Part shown: positions 53,479 to 62,669 of the stretch, in pieces
How the letters are laid out: each line of letters begins with the position of its first letter
Position numbering within the stretch: the stretch's first letter is position 1
NCBI RefSeq assembly: GCF_900109515.1
Contig: NZ_FOBD01000001.1
Coordinates: 434,001-498,000 of the forward strand
Source: Paenibacillus sp. OK003
GTDB lineage: Bacteria; Bacillota; Bacilli; Paenibacillales; Paenibacillaceae
Reading direction: 5' to 3'
DNA length: 64,000 nucleotides
The notes under the pieces: model-generated
What the model saw: the letters and a program-made list of their open reading frames with translations, nothing else
Told to the model about the DNA's origin: nothing
Database searches by the model: none
Position numbers and translations under genes: made by a program

Positions 53479-53528
53479 AAAAAAGGTGTTTCTCAGGACA
53501 AAATTCATTCCTGGTGAGCACCTTTTTG
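53479..53528 (+). terminator. Terminator after the hydroxyacid dehydrogenase
   Basis: AAAAAGGTG-CTCAGGA pairs with TCCTGGTGAGCACCTTTTT. The A-run on the left allows use from the opposite side by the LacI-family gene. Confidence 0.8.
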
Positions 53529-53581
53529 TGTTTATCGAAGGTTTGGACTGTCCATTAAATCCGGTGTCTTCGCAATCATTC

Positions 53582-54619
53582 TTATGCGCGTGGTCCTTGT
53601 GAAGATGAGCGGATCATGGCAACGCTGGACTCGCGCACAATTAACCGTGGCTCAAATTGAATATGTTCGTAATCCGTGGTGCTCATCTCTCGAATCCGTT
53701 TTAACAGCAATTCCGTAGCAAGTCGGGCCACTTCTTCGCCCATAATCGAGACTGAACTGATCTGCGGAGACGTAACGGTAGTCCATTGGTTATTATCAAC
53801 GCCCACAACTGCGATATCTTCAGGGACACGAACGCCGAGTTCTTTAAACCGATTTACCAGTCCGATGGCGACCATATCGTTAATCGCGTATACGGCATCT
53901 GGCATGTGAGTCAGTCCATAGAAATAATCCGCTGCATTAGCTCCTGTATTCAATGAAAAATCTTCTCCGAAGTAAACAAGCGAGATATCTACATGTCCGA
54001 GTGCTTGCTCATAAGCCCGATAACGCTCTTCAATAATGTCTTTGGGAGCACCGGCATATGCAATGCGGGTCCGTCCAATCTTAATCAGATGTTCCATCAC
54101 CAATTTCCCTTCAGGCTGTGAAAGAGAAACGACATCAGCTTTCATGCCAGGGTCCAGCTTTTTACCGTAATTGATCATGGAAATGGGAAGGGGAGCTTTA
54201 TCAATTAAGCCAGGCAACGTTTTGGGATAAGCCAAAGGCATGAAAATAAGCCCGTCCACGTGCAATTTTTTGATCGTACGAATGGTTTCCAGTTCCGTTC
54301 GTGCATTACCCGCCGTATTGATTTGAACCACATGATACCCATGCTGCTTAGCCGTTTGTTCAACAGACCAAGAGATCTCGGGAATGATAGCATTGCGTAT
54401 GTCGGGAACAACCAGTGCGATCTGATGTGTCTGGCGTATTTTCAAACTCTGGGCAGAGGTATTGGGGACAAATCCAAGCTCCTCAATGGCCTGCAAGACT
54501 TTATCCCGTGTTTTGTTGCTGATGCCATCGGAATTGTTAATGGCTCGGGAGACGGTAGCGATACCTACACCTGCAAGTTCTGCAACGTCCTTGATCGTAA
54601 TCTTCTGATCTTTACTCAC
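53582..54619 (-). CDS. LacI-family transcriptional regulator
   Basis: 345 residues. The N-terminal helix-turn-helix (ITIKDVAELAGVGIATVSRAIN) is followed by the hinge NTSAQSLKIRQT and a periplasmic-binding-like ligand domain (DGLIFMP, DAVYAINDMVAIGLVNRFKELGVRVPEDIAVVGVDN). GTG start at 54619 with GAGG 10 bp upstream. A GGAAACGATTCC site lies in its own 5' region and CGGAAACGTTTCCG sits at the start point of the divergent dehydrogenase gene, so it probably represses both. The effector is unknown. Confidence 0.92.
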   Translation of the reverse strand: MSKDQKITIKDVAELAGVGIATVSRAINNSDGISNKTRDKVLQAIEELGFVPNTSAQSLKIRQTHQIALVVPDIRNAIIPEISWSVEQTAKQHGYHVVQINTAGNARTELETIRTIKKLHVDGLIFMPLAYPKTLPGLIDKAPLPISMINYGKKLDPGMKADVVSLSQPEGKLVMEHLIKIGRTRIAYAGAPKDIIEERYRAYEQALGHVDISLVYFGEDFSLNTGANAADYFYGLTHMPDAVYAINDMVAIGLVNRFKELGVRVPEDIAVVGVDNNQWTTVTSPQISSVSIMGEEVARLATELLLKRIREMSTTDYEHIQFEPRLIVRESSVAMIRSSSQGPRA

Positions 54620-54641
54620 GTTTAGTTAACCTCACTTCATC

Positions 54642-54653
54642 GGAAACGATTCC
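54642..54653. promoter_or_regulatory. LacI-type operator near the regulator gene
   Basis: GGAAACGATTCC, a near-palindrome sharing the GGAAACG half-site with the site at 54988-55001, 23 bp before the regulator start. Confidence 0.6.
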
Positions 54654-54951
54654 TAATTTTGAAAATATGTACGAAGGGAAAGACAATCCTATACCTTGAT
54701 TATAACATTCGAGCCAATAACTATCCCGTGAATACGATAGAAAGGACAGAGATGTCTGTTGGTTTTCCAAAAGAATCGAATGGATCAATAGAGATAAATC
54801 GCGCATTCTATATCCATTGAATTAAACATATACAAGAGAACGGACAGAAAGCCACAGAGCAAAAAATGATCGATATATTGAGAACGCCGTTATTACACCA
54901 GAATTATCGACGTGAAATTCATAAGATAGACATAAGTGTGACAAATTATGT

Positions 54952-54980
54952 TTGACAGCCTATTCAAAATGTGACATATT
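54952..54980 (+). promoter_or_regulatory. Promoter of the butanediol-dehydrogenase-type gene
   Basis: TTGACA and CATATT separated by 17 bp; the start point falls at about 54987, next to the operator. The rest of the 418-bp gap (54620-55037) shows no coding signal. Confidence 0.65.
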
Positions 54981-54987
54981 TAATTTA

Positions 54988-55001
54988 CGGAAACGTTTCC
55001 G
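54988..55001. promoter_or_regulatory. LacI-family operator
   Basis: CGGAAACGTTTCCG, a perfect 14-bp palindrome with central CG, the classic form for LacI/GalR or CcpA-like proteins. It overlaps the inferred transcription start. Confidence 0.8.
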
Positions 55002-55037
55002 ATTATATCAAAAATTATGATCTGGGAGATGAAACAA

Positions 55038-56087
55038 ATGAAAGCATTGCGTTGGCATGGAGTAAAAGATTTGCGACTCGAAAATATTGATGAACCCCGC
55101 CCTGAACAGGGAAAGGTTAAAATAAAAGTCGAGTGGTGTGGGATCTGTGGCAGTGACTTGCACGAGTACACTGCTGGTCCAATCTTCATTCCGGCTCAAG
55201 CACCACATCCGCTAACAGGGGAACAAGCACCTGTTGTGATGGGGCATGAATTTTCAGGACAAGTCGTTGAAGTAGGAGAAGGCGTGACACGTTTTCGGCC
55301 AGGTGACCGCGTTGTGGTGGAACCAATCTATGCATGTGGTCATTGTGAAGCCTGTAAACAAGGGAAATATAACTTGTGTGATCAGATGGGTTTCTTGGGC
55401 CTGGCTGGGGGAGGCGGAGGTTTCTCGGAGTATGTAACGGCTGAGGAATATATGGTGCATGCCATTCCTGATTCGATCTCGTACGAGCAAGGAGCGTTGG
55501 TGGAGCCTTCCGCAGTAGCTCTTCATGCTGTTCGTCAAAGCAAACTGAAAGTCGGCGACACTGCGGCTGTTTTTGGTGCGGGTCCAATCGGGTTGCTGGT
55601 TATTGAAGCGTTGAAAGCTTCTGGCGCATCGGATATTTATGTTGTGGAATTATCCAAGGAACGTAAAGCCAAAGCGGAAGAACTTGGTGCCATTGTTATT
55701 GATCCTACACAATACAATGTGGTGGAAGAAATTCATGCACGTACACAAGGCGGCGTGAATGTAGCTTATGAAGTAACGGGTGTACCACCGGTACTGCAAC
55801 AAGCGATTGATTCAACGCGTATTGGCGGTGAATTGATGATCGTCAGCATTTTTGAACAGGAAGCACCGATTGTGCCAAACTCCATTGTCATGAAGGAGCG
55901 TACGGTCAATGGCATTATCGGTTATCGTGACGTATTCCCGGCTGTGATTAGCTTGATGGCTAAAGGTTTCTTCCCAGCTGACAAGCTGGTAACCAAACGA
56001 ATCAGTTTGGACGAAGTGGTAGAACATGGATTTGAAGCACTGCTGAAAGAGAAAAACCAGGTTAAAGTTTTGGTGAAAGCAGAGTAA
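55038..56087 (+). CDS. bdhA: Zinc-dependent 2,3-butanediol dehydrogenase-type alcohol dehydrogenase
   Basis: 349 residues, medium-chain dehydrogenase. Catalytic zinc ligands are Cys37 and His70-Glu71 (GHE); structural zinc cysteines are 100, 103, 106 and 114. The cofactor motif GAGPIG follows near residue 180. The sequence GPIFIPAQAPHPLTGEQAPVVMGHEFSGQV closely fits bacterial (R,R)-butanediol/acetoin dehydrogenases; related sugar alcohol enzymes remain possible. ATG at 55038 has GGGAG about 9 bp upstream. A LacI repressor is divergent. Confidence 0.87.
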   Translation: MKALRWHGVKDLRLENIDEPRPEQGKVKIKVEWCGICGSDLHEYTAGPIFIPAQAPHPLTGEQAPVVMGHEFSGQVVEVGEGVTRFRPGDRVVVEPIYACGHCEACKQGKYNLCDQMGFLGLAGGGGGFSEYVTAEEYMVHAIPDSISYEQGALVEPSAVALHAVRQSKLKVGDTAAVFGAGPIGLLVIEALKASGASDIYVVELSKERKAKAEELGAIVIDPTQYNVVEEIHARTQGGVNVAYEVTGVPPVLQQAIDSTRIGGELMIVSIFEQEAPIVPNSIVMKERTVNGIIGYRDVFPAVISLMAKGFFPADKLVTKRISLDEVVEHGFEALLKEKNQVKVLVKAE

Positions 56088-56204
56088 ATTTACCAAGCCA
56101 ATAACAAGACGAAATAATAGAGTGGAAGTCCGCAACAGGCAAACAGCTAGAGCTCAACTGGAACTGATGTGCAAAGGGTAGGCAGCCACAACGAAAAATC
56201 ACAA

Positions 56205-56242
56205 ATAGACAACGCATCATGGGATGCGATTGTCTATTTTTT
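56205..56242 (+). terminator. Terminator after the dehydrogenase
   Basis: AATAGACAACGCATC and GATGCGATTGTCTATT form a 15-bp stem with loop ATGG and one bulge, then eight T. Confidence 0.92.
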
Positions 56243-56299
56243 TTGCACAAAACGGGCGGAATTTGTTGCAAGTACGTTTCATTTTACATAATATAAAAA

Positions 56300-56335
56300 G
56301 ATACAATTTGTATCATTTTGAAGTAAAGGTATTAT
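56300..56335 (+). promoter_or_regulatory. Promoter with palindrome over the -35 box
   Basis: GATACAA-T-TTGTATC (56300-56314) is a perfect 7-1-7 inverted repeat whose right arm holds the -35 (TTGTAT); TATTAT at 56330-56335 is 16 bp further. A repressor site is likely. Confidence 0.5.
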
Positions 56336-56361
56336 CTTATAAAAATGAAGGAGGAGCGGAC

Positions 56362-57675
56362 ATGCAGAGGAATACGAAGTGGGCAGCCGTGATTTTGACG
56401 ATCGTTGCAGGCATGGGCTGGCTGCTTATGGGTAATTCGAAACCCAAAAACAATGTTTCAACCGATCAGCAGCCGACTGCCGAACGGGCACTTGCCAAGG
56501 TGTCCAATGCACCCATCACATCAGCCGATGTGACGTCCAAGATCGAGTTGCTTGGAAGACCATTTAAGAAAGCACCGTATGCCAATAATGTCTGGGACTT
56601 GCAGCTGTACAGAGGAAAAATATATATGGGCCACGGGAACAGCAGTAATTTAGGTGTTTCACCTAATGCGGGTCCTATTCCAGTCATTTATTACGATACA
56701 GCCAATTCCAAATTTATAACCCAGTCCGTCACCAATAGCAATCCGAGCATCGTACCCTCGAATAAATTATTCGTAGATGAGGAACAAATTGATATTTATA
56801 AAGTGCTGAACGACAAATTATATATTCCCGGAAATGATTCGGATGGTGAGCAATGGGATATGGGAAACTTCTACCGGTTAGATGGAGATGTATGGACCAA
56901 GTATCGCAATCTGCCCTTAGGTGTACACGTATACGATTTGGCGTCCTATCAGGGCAAACTGTTTGCAGCGCTGGGTACCGAGCAGAAACCGACCGTATTA
57001 ATCTCTCATGATCAAGGCGAAAGCTGGCAAAAATTCGCCACTATCAATACGTTTGGCTTAAGAGCATATACGCTATTTGAAATCAAGGGCAAATTATATG
57101 CATCGGGCATGATGTATCCTGCCAATAAAATTTGGGGCGATAAAACCAATATATTAGAGATTAATGAGAAGCTTGAAAAGAAAGATGTCGTCATCTATGG
57201 CAGCAAAATGCTCCCGGGATTATCCTATCAAACGGGCACCGTTCCGTATAATAAAATAGGGAAAAATATTAATTTCAACAATAAGCTGCTTTATATTGCC
57301 GGGGGGGTATTCAATGATGGGCAACTGTTACCCAAATCCTTGAATGTGATGACCGACATTAATCAGGCAACACGCGTCATTTTGCCAGATACTCAAGCTC
57401 TTCCTACGGATCTACTGCTTCGGGACGGGAAAGTCTATGTGCTTACCTACACACGAAAAAGTGCGAACCTCTATATAAACCGGGTGTATCAATCGACAGA
57501 TCTGAACACATGGAATGAAATCCTCCGTTTTAACCAGGACACGTACGCCAAGTCTTTTGAAGAACACGAAGGTGATTTCTACTTTGGGCTAGGCACAGAC
57601 CCCGACGTTCTATCGACTTCATCAGGCAAATTACTCAAAGTTAATCGCAATGATATCCCTGTTAATTCTAATTAA
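56362..57675 (+). CDS. Exported protein, beta-propeller-like, unknown function
   Basis: 437 residues. An N-terminal membrane/signal segment (AAVILTIVAGMGWLLMG, residues 8-24) is followed by a strand-rich body with recurring units such as VWDLQLYRGKIYMGHGNSS, VYDLASYQGKLFAALGTE, AYTLFEIKGKLYASG and LYQSTD-type ends, one about every 60 residues, and SHDQGESW, an Asp-box-like motif. A propeller is inferred; enzymatic activity is not shown. The start at 56362 has AAGGAGGAG 6 bp upstream, while 46 in-frame upstream codons cross a terminator. Confidence 0.75.
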   Translation: MQRNTKWAAVILTIVAGMGWLLMGNSKPKNNVSTDQQPTAERALAKVSNAPITSADVTSKIELLGRPFKKAPYANNVWDLQLYRGKIYMGHGNSSNLGVSPNAGPIPVIYYDTANSKFITQSVTNSNPSIVPSNKLFVDEEQIDIYKVLNDKLYIPGNDSDGEQWDMGNFYRLDGDVWTKYRNLPLGVHVYDLASYQGKLFAALGTEQKPTVLISHDQGESWQKFATINTFGLRAYTLFEIKGKLYASGMMYPANKIWGDKTNILEINEKLEKKDVVIYGSKMLPGLSYQTGTVPYNKIGKNINFNNKLLYIAGGVFNDGQLLPKSLNVMTDINQATRVILPDTQALPTDLLLRDGKVYVLTYTRKSANLYINRVYQSTDLNTWNEILRFNQDTYAKSFEEHEGDFYFGLGTDPDVLSTSSGKLLKVNRNDIPVNSN

Positions 57676-57751
57676 ACGTAAGGAAGATTATGGATTATAT
57701 ACTATGCTTCATCCACATTATTGGTTACAGAGAGGGCGGTTTAGGTTAAAA

Positions 57752-57815
57752 GTAGGGCAGGCTGAAATTGTAGAACTTCTTAGATGAAGCTACATTGAGC
57801 CTGCTCTATTTTTGA
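57752..57815 (+). terminator. Terminator after the propeller-like gene
   Basis: AGGGCAGGCT and AGCCTGCTCT frame a longer stem including TTGTAG/CTACA and CTTC/GAAG pairs, then TTTTT. Confidence 0.85.
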
Positions 57816-57994
57816 GTTCAAGAGATTATTAATCCCTTTATTCAAAAATTTGAAAATAAAAATCAGAAACTAAAAATAGAAAGGTAATATATCTTAACCA
57901 ATTCGCTGAATAACATCTGTGGTAATTATACAAGAGCGTGTGCAAGAAAATGTATATGTTTTCTTCCAATCTGGTCGTAAAGGAGCAACACACA

Positions 57995-58243
57995 ATGAAT
58001 GTACCGTCAGCTTTGTTTAAACCATTTACCTCGGACAAGCTTACCTTGTCCAACCGGATCGTCATGGCGCCCATGACTCGTGGATTTTCACCCGAAGGAG
58101 TACCTGGACCTGAGGTCGTGGAATATTATCGTCGCAGAGCAGCCGGAGGTGTAGGGCTAATCATTACGGAAGGAACGGGCATTAATCACCCATCATCCAT
58201 TAGTTGTCTGCCGCCGAAAGGCGGATTTTTCACCTCCCTATAA
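57995..58243 (+). pseudogene. Truncated old yellow enzyme (NADH:flavin oxidoreductase) N-terminus
   Basis: The frame from MNVPSALFKPFTSDKLTLSNRIVMAPMTRG through EYYRRRAAGGVGLIITEGTGINHPSSIS is the beginning of an OYE-family barrel, FMN-binding MAPMTR included. After about 72 codons homology stops and the frame ends 10 codons later, against a normal length of about 350-370. AAGGAG is still present before the ATG. No remaining barrel sequence appears in the next 270 bp, so this is a deletion remnant. Confidence 0.8.
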
Positions 58244-58364
58244 TAATAATTTCAACATATGAAAAATTCACAATAGAAAACCATTTTCGCACCGCATACA
58301 CCTTTTCTCATTCCCTCCAATCACTCACGCCCAAGGAATAACACCCAAGAAGTACCACATGTTA

Positions 58365-58387
58365 ACCCCGAACGGGGAATTTTTTTG
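58365..58387 (+). terminator. Terminator-like hairpin
   Basis: CCCCG AA CGGGG followed by AATTTTTTT, between the truncated oxidoreductase and the NagZ-like gene. The stem is short but GC-only. It may have belonged to the lost gene. Confidence 0.7.
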
Positions 58388-58519
58388 CGTTATTCAGGCT
58401 ATATCTCAGAATTTGTACTCGACCCATCTCCATTTTGAAAATGAAGCACCTTATGATAAGGTTATGCCTGAACCACATTCAGCCTGAATGACAACAACGC
58501 TTAAGGAGGATGAACATCC

Positions 58520-59857
58520 TTGTATAGCCATAATCGCAAGTTAAAAAACAAACATATACACACGCTTCAAATGTTGTTTCTGCTATTCGGCATAGTCCTG
58601 CTCTTATCCGCATGTGGGCAGTCACAGAAGCCCTCCTCGTCTGAGAAAAATAACAATAATGCCGGAACGGAGACCAATGCGAATTCAAACACAGGTGCAA
58701 ACAATCAGAATGATCAGGATAATCAACAGAATACAGTGCCTCCACAGGAAGAGAAAGACCCGGTACATGAGCAGCTTGACCAATTGTCTTTGGATGAGAA
58801 GATCGGACAAATGATTCTGGCGGGTGTTCAGGGAACCACTTTGGATGCTCAAGCGAAACGGATGATTACGGATCAGAAGGTGGGCGGGATTATTTTCTAT
58901 GCGAATAATGTCTCGACCGTGTCAGGAACAGCAAAGTTCGTGCAATCCATCAAAGATGCGAATCGTTCCAATCCGGTTCCTATTTTCATGAGTGTGGATC
59001 AGGAGGGGGGCAAAGTTAGTCGTATGCCGGAAACGGTTGAGACTATACCCTCCAATGGGAAAGTGGGCAAGACGAAGGATGCTGATTTGGCTCAAACGAT
59101 GGGCAAATTGTTAGCAAGACAAATTCAGCTGTTAGGTTTTAACGTCGATTTTGCTCCAGTACTGGATGTAAACAGTAATCCGAATAACCCGGTAATTGGG
59201 GATCGTTCATTTGGAAGTTCAGCCAGTCTGGTCTCCCAAATGGGTATGGCCGAGATGAAGGGGCTGCGCAGCGAAGGGATTATTCCGGTGGTGAAGCATT
59301 TTCCCGGTCATGGAGACACGTCAGTGGACTCCCACTTGGATCTGCCTGTCGTGAACAAAACAGAAAAGCAACTTGCCCAGCTGGAGTGGATTCCGTTTGA
59401 GGCAGCGGTGAAGGAACAAGTGGAAGCGGTTATGGTAGCCCATATTTTGTTTCCGAAGCTGGATCCCGACCATCCGGCCTCCTTGTCGGACGTCATTATT
59501 GGTCAGCATTTGCGTGGAAAACTCAAGTATGACGGTGTGGTCATCACAGATGATCTGAGCATGGGCGCGATCGCGAAAAATTATAAGCTGAACGATGCCG
59601 CTGTAGCGACGGTTCAGGCAGGGAGCGATATTTTGCTGGTAGCTCACAGTTATGAGAGTGCCAAAACTATTTTTGATACGCTGAAGAGTGCGGTGAAGTC
59701 AGGGAAGATTTCAGAATCCCGAATTAATGAAAGTGTATATCGAATTCTGGCTTTGAAACAGAAGTATAACTTGTCCGATGAGCAGCAGCCGTCTGGCGAT
59801 TTGAAGCAGCTGAACGCTGACATTGTGGATTGGCGCAAGCAGGTCGATGCCCGATAG
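58520..59857 (+). CDS. nagZ: Beta-N-acetylhexosaminidase lipoprotein (GH3, NagZ type)
   Basis: 445 residues. Lipobox LLLSAC gives lipidated Cys32, then an Asn/Gln-rich linker to residue 75. The GH3 barrel includes the family motif KHFPGHGDTSVDSHLDLP, which carries the His-Asp acid/base pair of NagZ enzymes, and the nucleophile Asp in VITDDLSMGAI. It would release terminal GlcNAc from cell-wall muropeptides on the outer face of the membrane. TTG start at 58520 with AGGAGG 10 bp upstream. Confidence 0.9.
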   Translation: MYSHNRKLKNKHIHTLQMLFLLFGIVLLLSACGQSQKPSSSEKNNNNAGTETNANSNTGANNQNDQDNQQNTVPPQEEKDPVHEQLDQLSLDEKIGQMILAGVQGTTLDAQAKRMITDQKVGGIIFYANNVSTVSGTAKFVQSIKDANRSNPVPIFMSVDQEGGKVSRMPETVETIPSNGKVGKTKDADLAQTMGKLLARQIQLLGFNVDFAPVLDVNSNPNNPVIGDRSFGSSASLVSQMGMAEMKGLRSEGIIPVVKHFPGHGDTSVDSHLDLPVVNKTEKQLAQLEWIPFEAAVKEQVEAVMVAHILFPKLDPDHPASLSDVIIGQHLRGKLKYDGVVITDDLSMGAIAKNYKLNDAAVATVQAGSDILLVAHSYESAKTIFDTLKSAVKSGKISESRINESVYRILALKQKYNLSDEQQPSGDLKQLNADIVDWRKQVDAR

Positions 59858-59931
59858 TACCAACCTGTGTTATGATTTTGGAAAGAGAATTGCATATTCC
59901 ATTACGACAGGTTAGAGGTGAGACCTTTTTT

Positions 59932-60636
59932 ATGTATACGATAATGATTATTGAAGATGATCCGAAGATTGCGGGTCTTCTTCAATCCCATATCGAGCGA
60001 TATGGTGACAGGGCCGTTGCGGTTGAGGATTTTGAGCAAGTCGTTCAGCAGTTTGAACAAATTAAGCCGCATGTCGTGCTGCTGGATATCAACTTGCCGA
60101 GTTACGATGGGTTCTATTGGTGTCGCCAAATTCGCTCCATCTCCACATGTCCGATTATTTTCATCTCGGCCCGGAGTGGCAAGATGGATCAGGTCATGGC
60201 GCTGGAGAACGGTGCGGACGATTATATTACGAAGCCGTTTGAGCATGAGATTGTCATAGCCAAAATTCGAAGTCAGCTGCGCCGGGTGTATGGCGATTAC
60301 GCTGCGCGTCATGAAGAGCGCAAGGTGGAGCTGGATGGATTAACTGTTTATCTGGAAAGATTGGAGATGGAGCTCGGTGACCGCAAGATACAGCTGACCA
60401 AGAAAGAAACCATTTTGCTGGAGACGTTGCTGCGTCGAAGTCCCAAACTGGTTAGTCGTGAAACCATCTTGGAAAAGCTGTGGGACGATTCGTTTGTGGA
60501 TGATAACACACTTAGTGTGAATGTGACCCGAGTTCGTAAACGATTGACTGAGCTGGGAATTACAGATGCGCTGGAGACAGTGCGAGGTTCAGGTTATCGA
60601 CTCAACAGTAATTGGAAGGCATCGTCGCCCTCATGA
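59932..60636 (+). CDS. Response regulator, BceR-type (OmpR family)
   Basis: 234 residues. Receiver with Asp52 in LLDINLP and KPFEHE; winged helix with KKETILLETLLRRSPKLVSRE, DDNTLSVNVTRVRKRL and TVRGSGYRL, the BceR flavour of the OmpR family. The start at MYTIMIIEDD (59932) has AGAGGTGA 10 bp upstream; 34 in-frame upstream codons overlap the NagZ gene and are not believed. Overlaps the kinase gene by ATGA. Confidence 0.9.
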   Translation: MYTIMIIEDDPKIAGLLQSHIERYGDRAVAVEDFEQVVQQFEQIKPHVVLLDINLPSYDGFYWCRQIRSISTCPIIFISARSGKMDQVMALENGADDYITKPFEHEIVIAKIRSQLRRVYGDYAARHEERKVELDGLTVYLERLEMELGDRKIQLTKKETILLETLLRRSPKLVSRETILEKLWDDSFVDDNTLSVNVTRVRKRLTELGITDALETVRGSGYRLNSNWKASSPS

Positions 60637-61619
60637 AGTTGTTTATCAAAGAACATATTGTACTGACTTGTTGGGTAATCGTTGTGCTTCTCACTGTGGT
60701 GGCGGTCTTCTGGTATGACGGCTATGATCACTGGTTAACGGCCACGTATGCGGTATCTTTAGGGTTAGTCCTATATGCAGGTTATCTCATTTATCGGTAT
60801 CTGTCCCATCGCATGTTTTATTCCCGGATGTCACAACGAATGAATGATCTGAAAGAATTTGTTCCACTGAATGAGCCCGCGCCCTTGCCGCAGGCATTGT
60901 CAGAACTGCTGGACTCACAGTACGGTCATTATTATGCGCATCTGCATCGTCTGGAACAGCGTCAACAGGAATACCTGACTTTTATGAATCAATGGGTTCA
61001 TCAGATGAAGACACCTTTGTCCGTCATTGAACTGACGGTTGAGGATCAGGAGGATGAGGACCCCCGTTTCATCAGCATTCGAGAGGAAGCAGACCAGATG
61101 AGACGAGGGCTGGAAACGGTGTTGTACATGGCGCGGCTGGAGACATTTGAACAGGATTTCAGTGTGGAACCGGTATCCCTCAAGGCGGCCGGAGAAGAAG
61201 CCATCCATGAGCTGAAACGGTTCTTCATTCGCAATCACGTATATCCCGAGATGAAAATTGATTCTGCGTTAGTTGTTCAGTCGGATGCAAAGTGGATTCG
61301 ATTTGTCCTCGTACAGCTGTTATCCAATGCGATCAAGTACTCTTCCGGGGGAAACGGGCAAAAGGTAACCATCCAGGCTTATGAAGCCACACGGTCCATC
61401 ATTCTTGAAGTGAAGGATCAAGGAGTGGGTATTCCCAAGTCGGATCTCAACCGAGTGTACCAGCCTTTTTTCACCGGAGAGAATGGGCGTCATTTTAAAG
61501 AATCCACGGGGATGGGATTATATATTGTAAAAGATGTCCTGACACGAATGAACCATCGGATTGATCTTACATCCATTCAGGGAGAAGGGACAACGGTAAC
61601 CATTACATTTGAAACCTGA
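60633..61619 (+). CDS. Intramembrane-sensing histidine kinase, BceS-type
   Basis: 328 residues. Two helices at about 10-28 and 36-56 with almost no loop between them, so there is no extracytoplasmic sensor, as in BceS. His123 in WVHQMKTPLSV is the characteristic BceS phospho-acceptor motif; ATPase boxes LLSNAIKYSS, DQGVGIP and GMGLYIV follow. Such kinases read their signal through the partner ABC permease, here encoded downstream. Start ATG overlaps the regulator stop (ATGA). Confidence 0.92.
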   Translation: MKLFIKEHIVLTCWVIVVLLTVVAVFWYDGYDHWLTATYAVSLGLVLYAGYLIYRYLSHRMFYSRMSQRMNDLKEFVPLNEPAPLPQALSELLDSQYGHYYAHLHRLEQRQQEYLTFMNQWVHQMKTPLSVIELTVEDQEDEDPRFISIREEADQMRRGLETVLYMARLETFEQDFSVEPVSLKAAGEEAIHELKRFFIRNHVYPEMKIDSALVVQSDAKWIRFVLVQLLSNAIKYSSGGNGQKVTIQAYEATRSIILEVKDQGVGIPKSDLNRVYQPFFTGENGRHFKESTGMGLYIVKDVLTRMNHRIDLTSIQGEGTTVTITFET

Positions 61620-61654
61620 AATATAAATCTGCATGATACGGAACGAAATGAGAA

Positions 61655-61697
61655 GACGTCTGGTGCCCTGACAGGGATCGGCGTCTTTCTCATTTTC
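61655..61697 (+). terminator. Weak terminator after the kinase
   Basis: AGACG...CGTCT with TTTCTCATTTT downstream forms a moderate hairpin. Read-through into the transporter genes is possible. Confidence 0.5.
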
Positions 61698-61740
61698 TAC
61701 ATAGTAGAGGACGATTGTCTGATAAAGAGACTAGATAATC

Positions 61741-61754
61741 TTACAATAATGTCA
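61741..61754. promoter_or_regulatory. Candidate BceR-type binding site
   Basis: TTACA-ATAA-TGTCA, matching the TnACA-N4-TGTnA inverted repeat recognised by BceR-like regulators in Bacillus (from memory). It lies about 145 bp before the ABC ATPase start. Confidence 0.55.
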
Positions 61755-61898
61755 TGAAGATGAAAGGTTAATCCATAGGAGAATGGTCAAAACTTCGATA
61801 GACTGAAATCAGAAAGTAGAGAACGACCTCGAATGGCGATGAAGTTCAGTTCAACTTGGTTTAATTCAAATACGAAATCTAAAAGGAGCCATTAACCT

Positions 61899-62669
61899 AT
61901 GGAGATATGTTCAGTAAAACAGATTAGCAAAATTTATAAAGGGATCGTGTCATACGAAGCCTTATCAGGTATTGATCTCAGTATTCAGGAGGGTGAATTC
62001 GTTGGCATCATGGGTCCATCAGGCAGCGGCAAAACAACATTGCTAAACATGATTTCAACCATCGACCACCCTACTTCAGGGGAACTGAAGATTGCAGGTA
62101 AGAACCCGTTTGAACTGAATCACGATGAACTGGCTTTGTTCAGACGCCGAGAGCTGGGGTTCGTATTTCAGTCGTTTAACCTGCTCAACACACTCACGGT
62201 AAAAGAAAATATTGTCCTGCCGCTTACGCTGGACGGCGTACCGGTTGAGGAGATGAATGAACGTGTTGATCGACTCGCAGAGAAGCTCGGCATCGCATCT
62301 CTTCTGAACAAACGCACGTATGAAATTTCCGGAGGTCAGGCCCAGCGGACCGCAATCGCACGAGCCCTGATCCATTCTCCCAAGCTGGTGCTGGCCGATG
62401 AGCCTACAGGAAATCTCGATTCGAAGGCAGCGCGTGATGTAATGGAGATGCTGGAACGTCGCAACCAGGAAGATCGGGCCACCATGCTGCTGGTCACGCA
62501 TGACGCTGTTGCGGCAAGTTATTGCAGCCGGGTTGTATTTATTAAGGATGGACGACTGTATAACGAAATTCATTATGGAGATAACCGATCGACGTTCTAT
62601 CAACGAATCATCAACGTATTATCCCTGATGGGAGGCTCAGGACATGAATTTTCGCCAGTTCGCCATTAA
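61899..62669 (+). CDS. BceA-type ABC transporter ATPase
   Basis: 256 residues. Walker A GPSGSGKTT, signature ISGGQAQR, Walker B LVLADEP followed by TGNLDS. The fold and the paired FtsX-like permease define the peptide-antibiotic resistance type (BceAB/VraDE). It overlaps the permease gene by 26 bp. AAAAGGAG precedes the ATG by 9 bp. Together with the upstream kinase and regulator it should detect and detoxify wall-active peptides such as bacitracin-like compounds; the specific drug is unknown. Confidence 0.93.
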   Translation: MEICSVKQISKIYKGIVSYEALSGIDLSIQEGEFVGIMGPSGSGKTTLLNMISTIDHPTSGELKIAGKNPFELNHDELALFRRRELGFVFQSFNLLNTLTVKENIVLPLTLDGVPVEEMNERVDRLAEKLGIASLLNKRTYEISGGQAQRTAIARALIHSPKLVLADEPTGNLDSKAARDVMEMLERRNQEDRATMLLVTHDAVAASYCSRVVFIKDGRLYNEIHYGDNRSTFYQRIINVLSLMGGSGHEFSPVRH

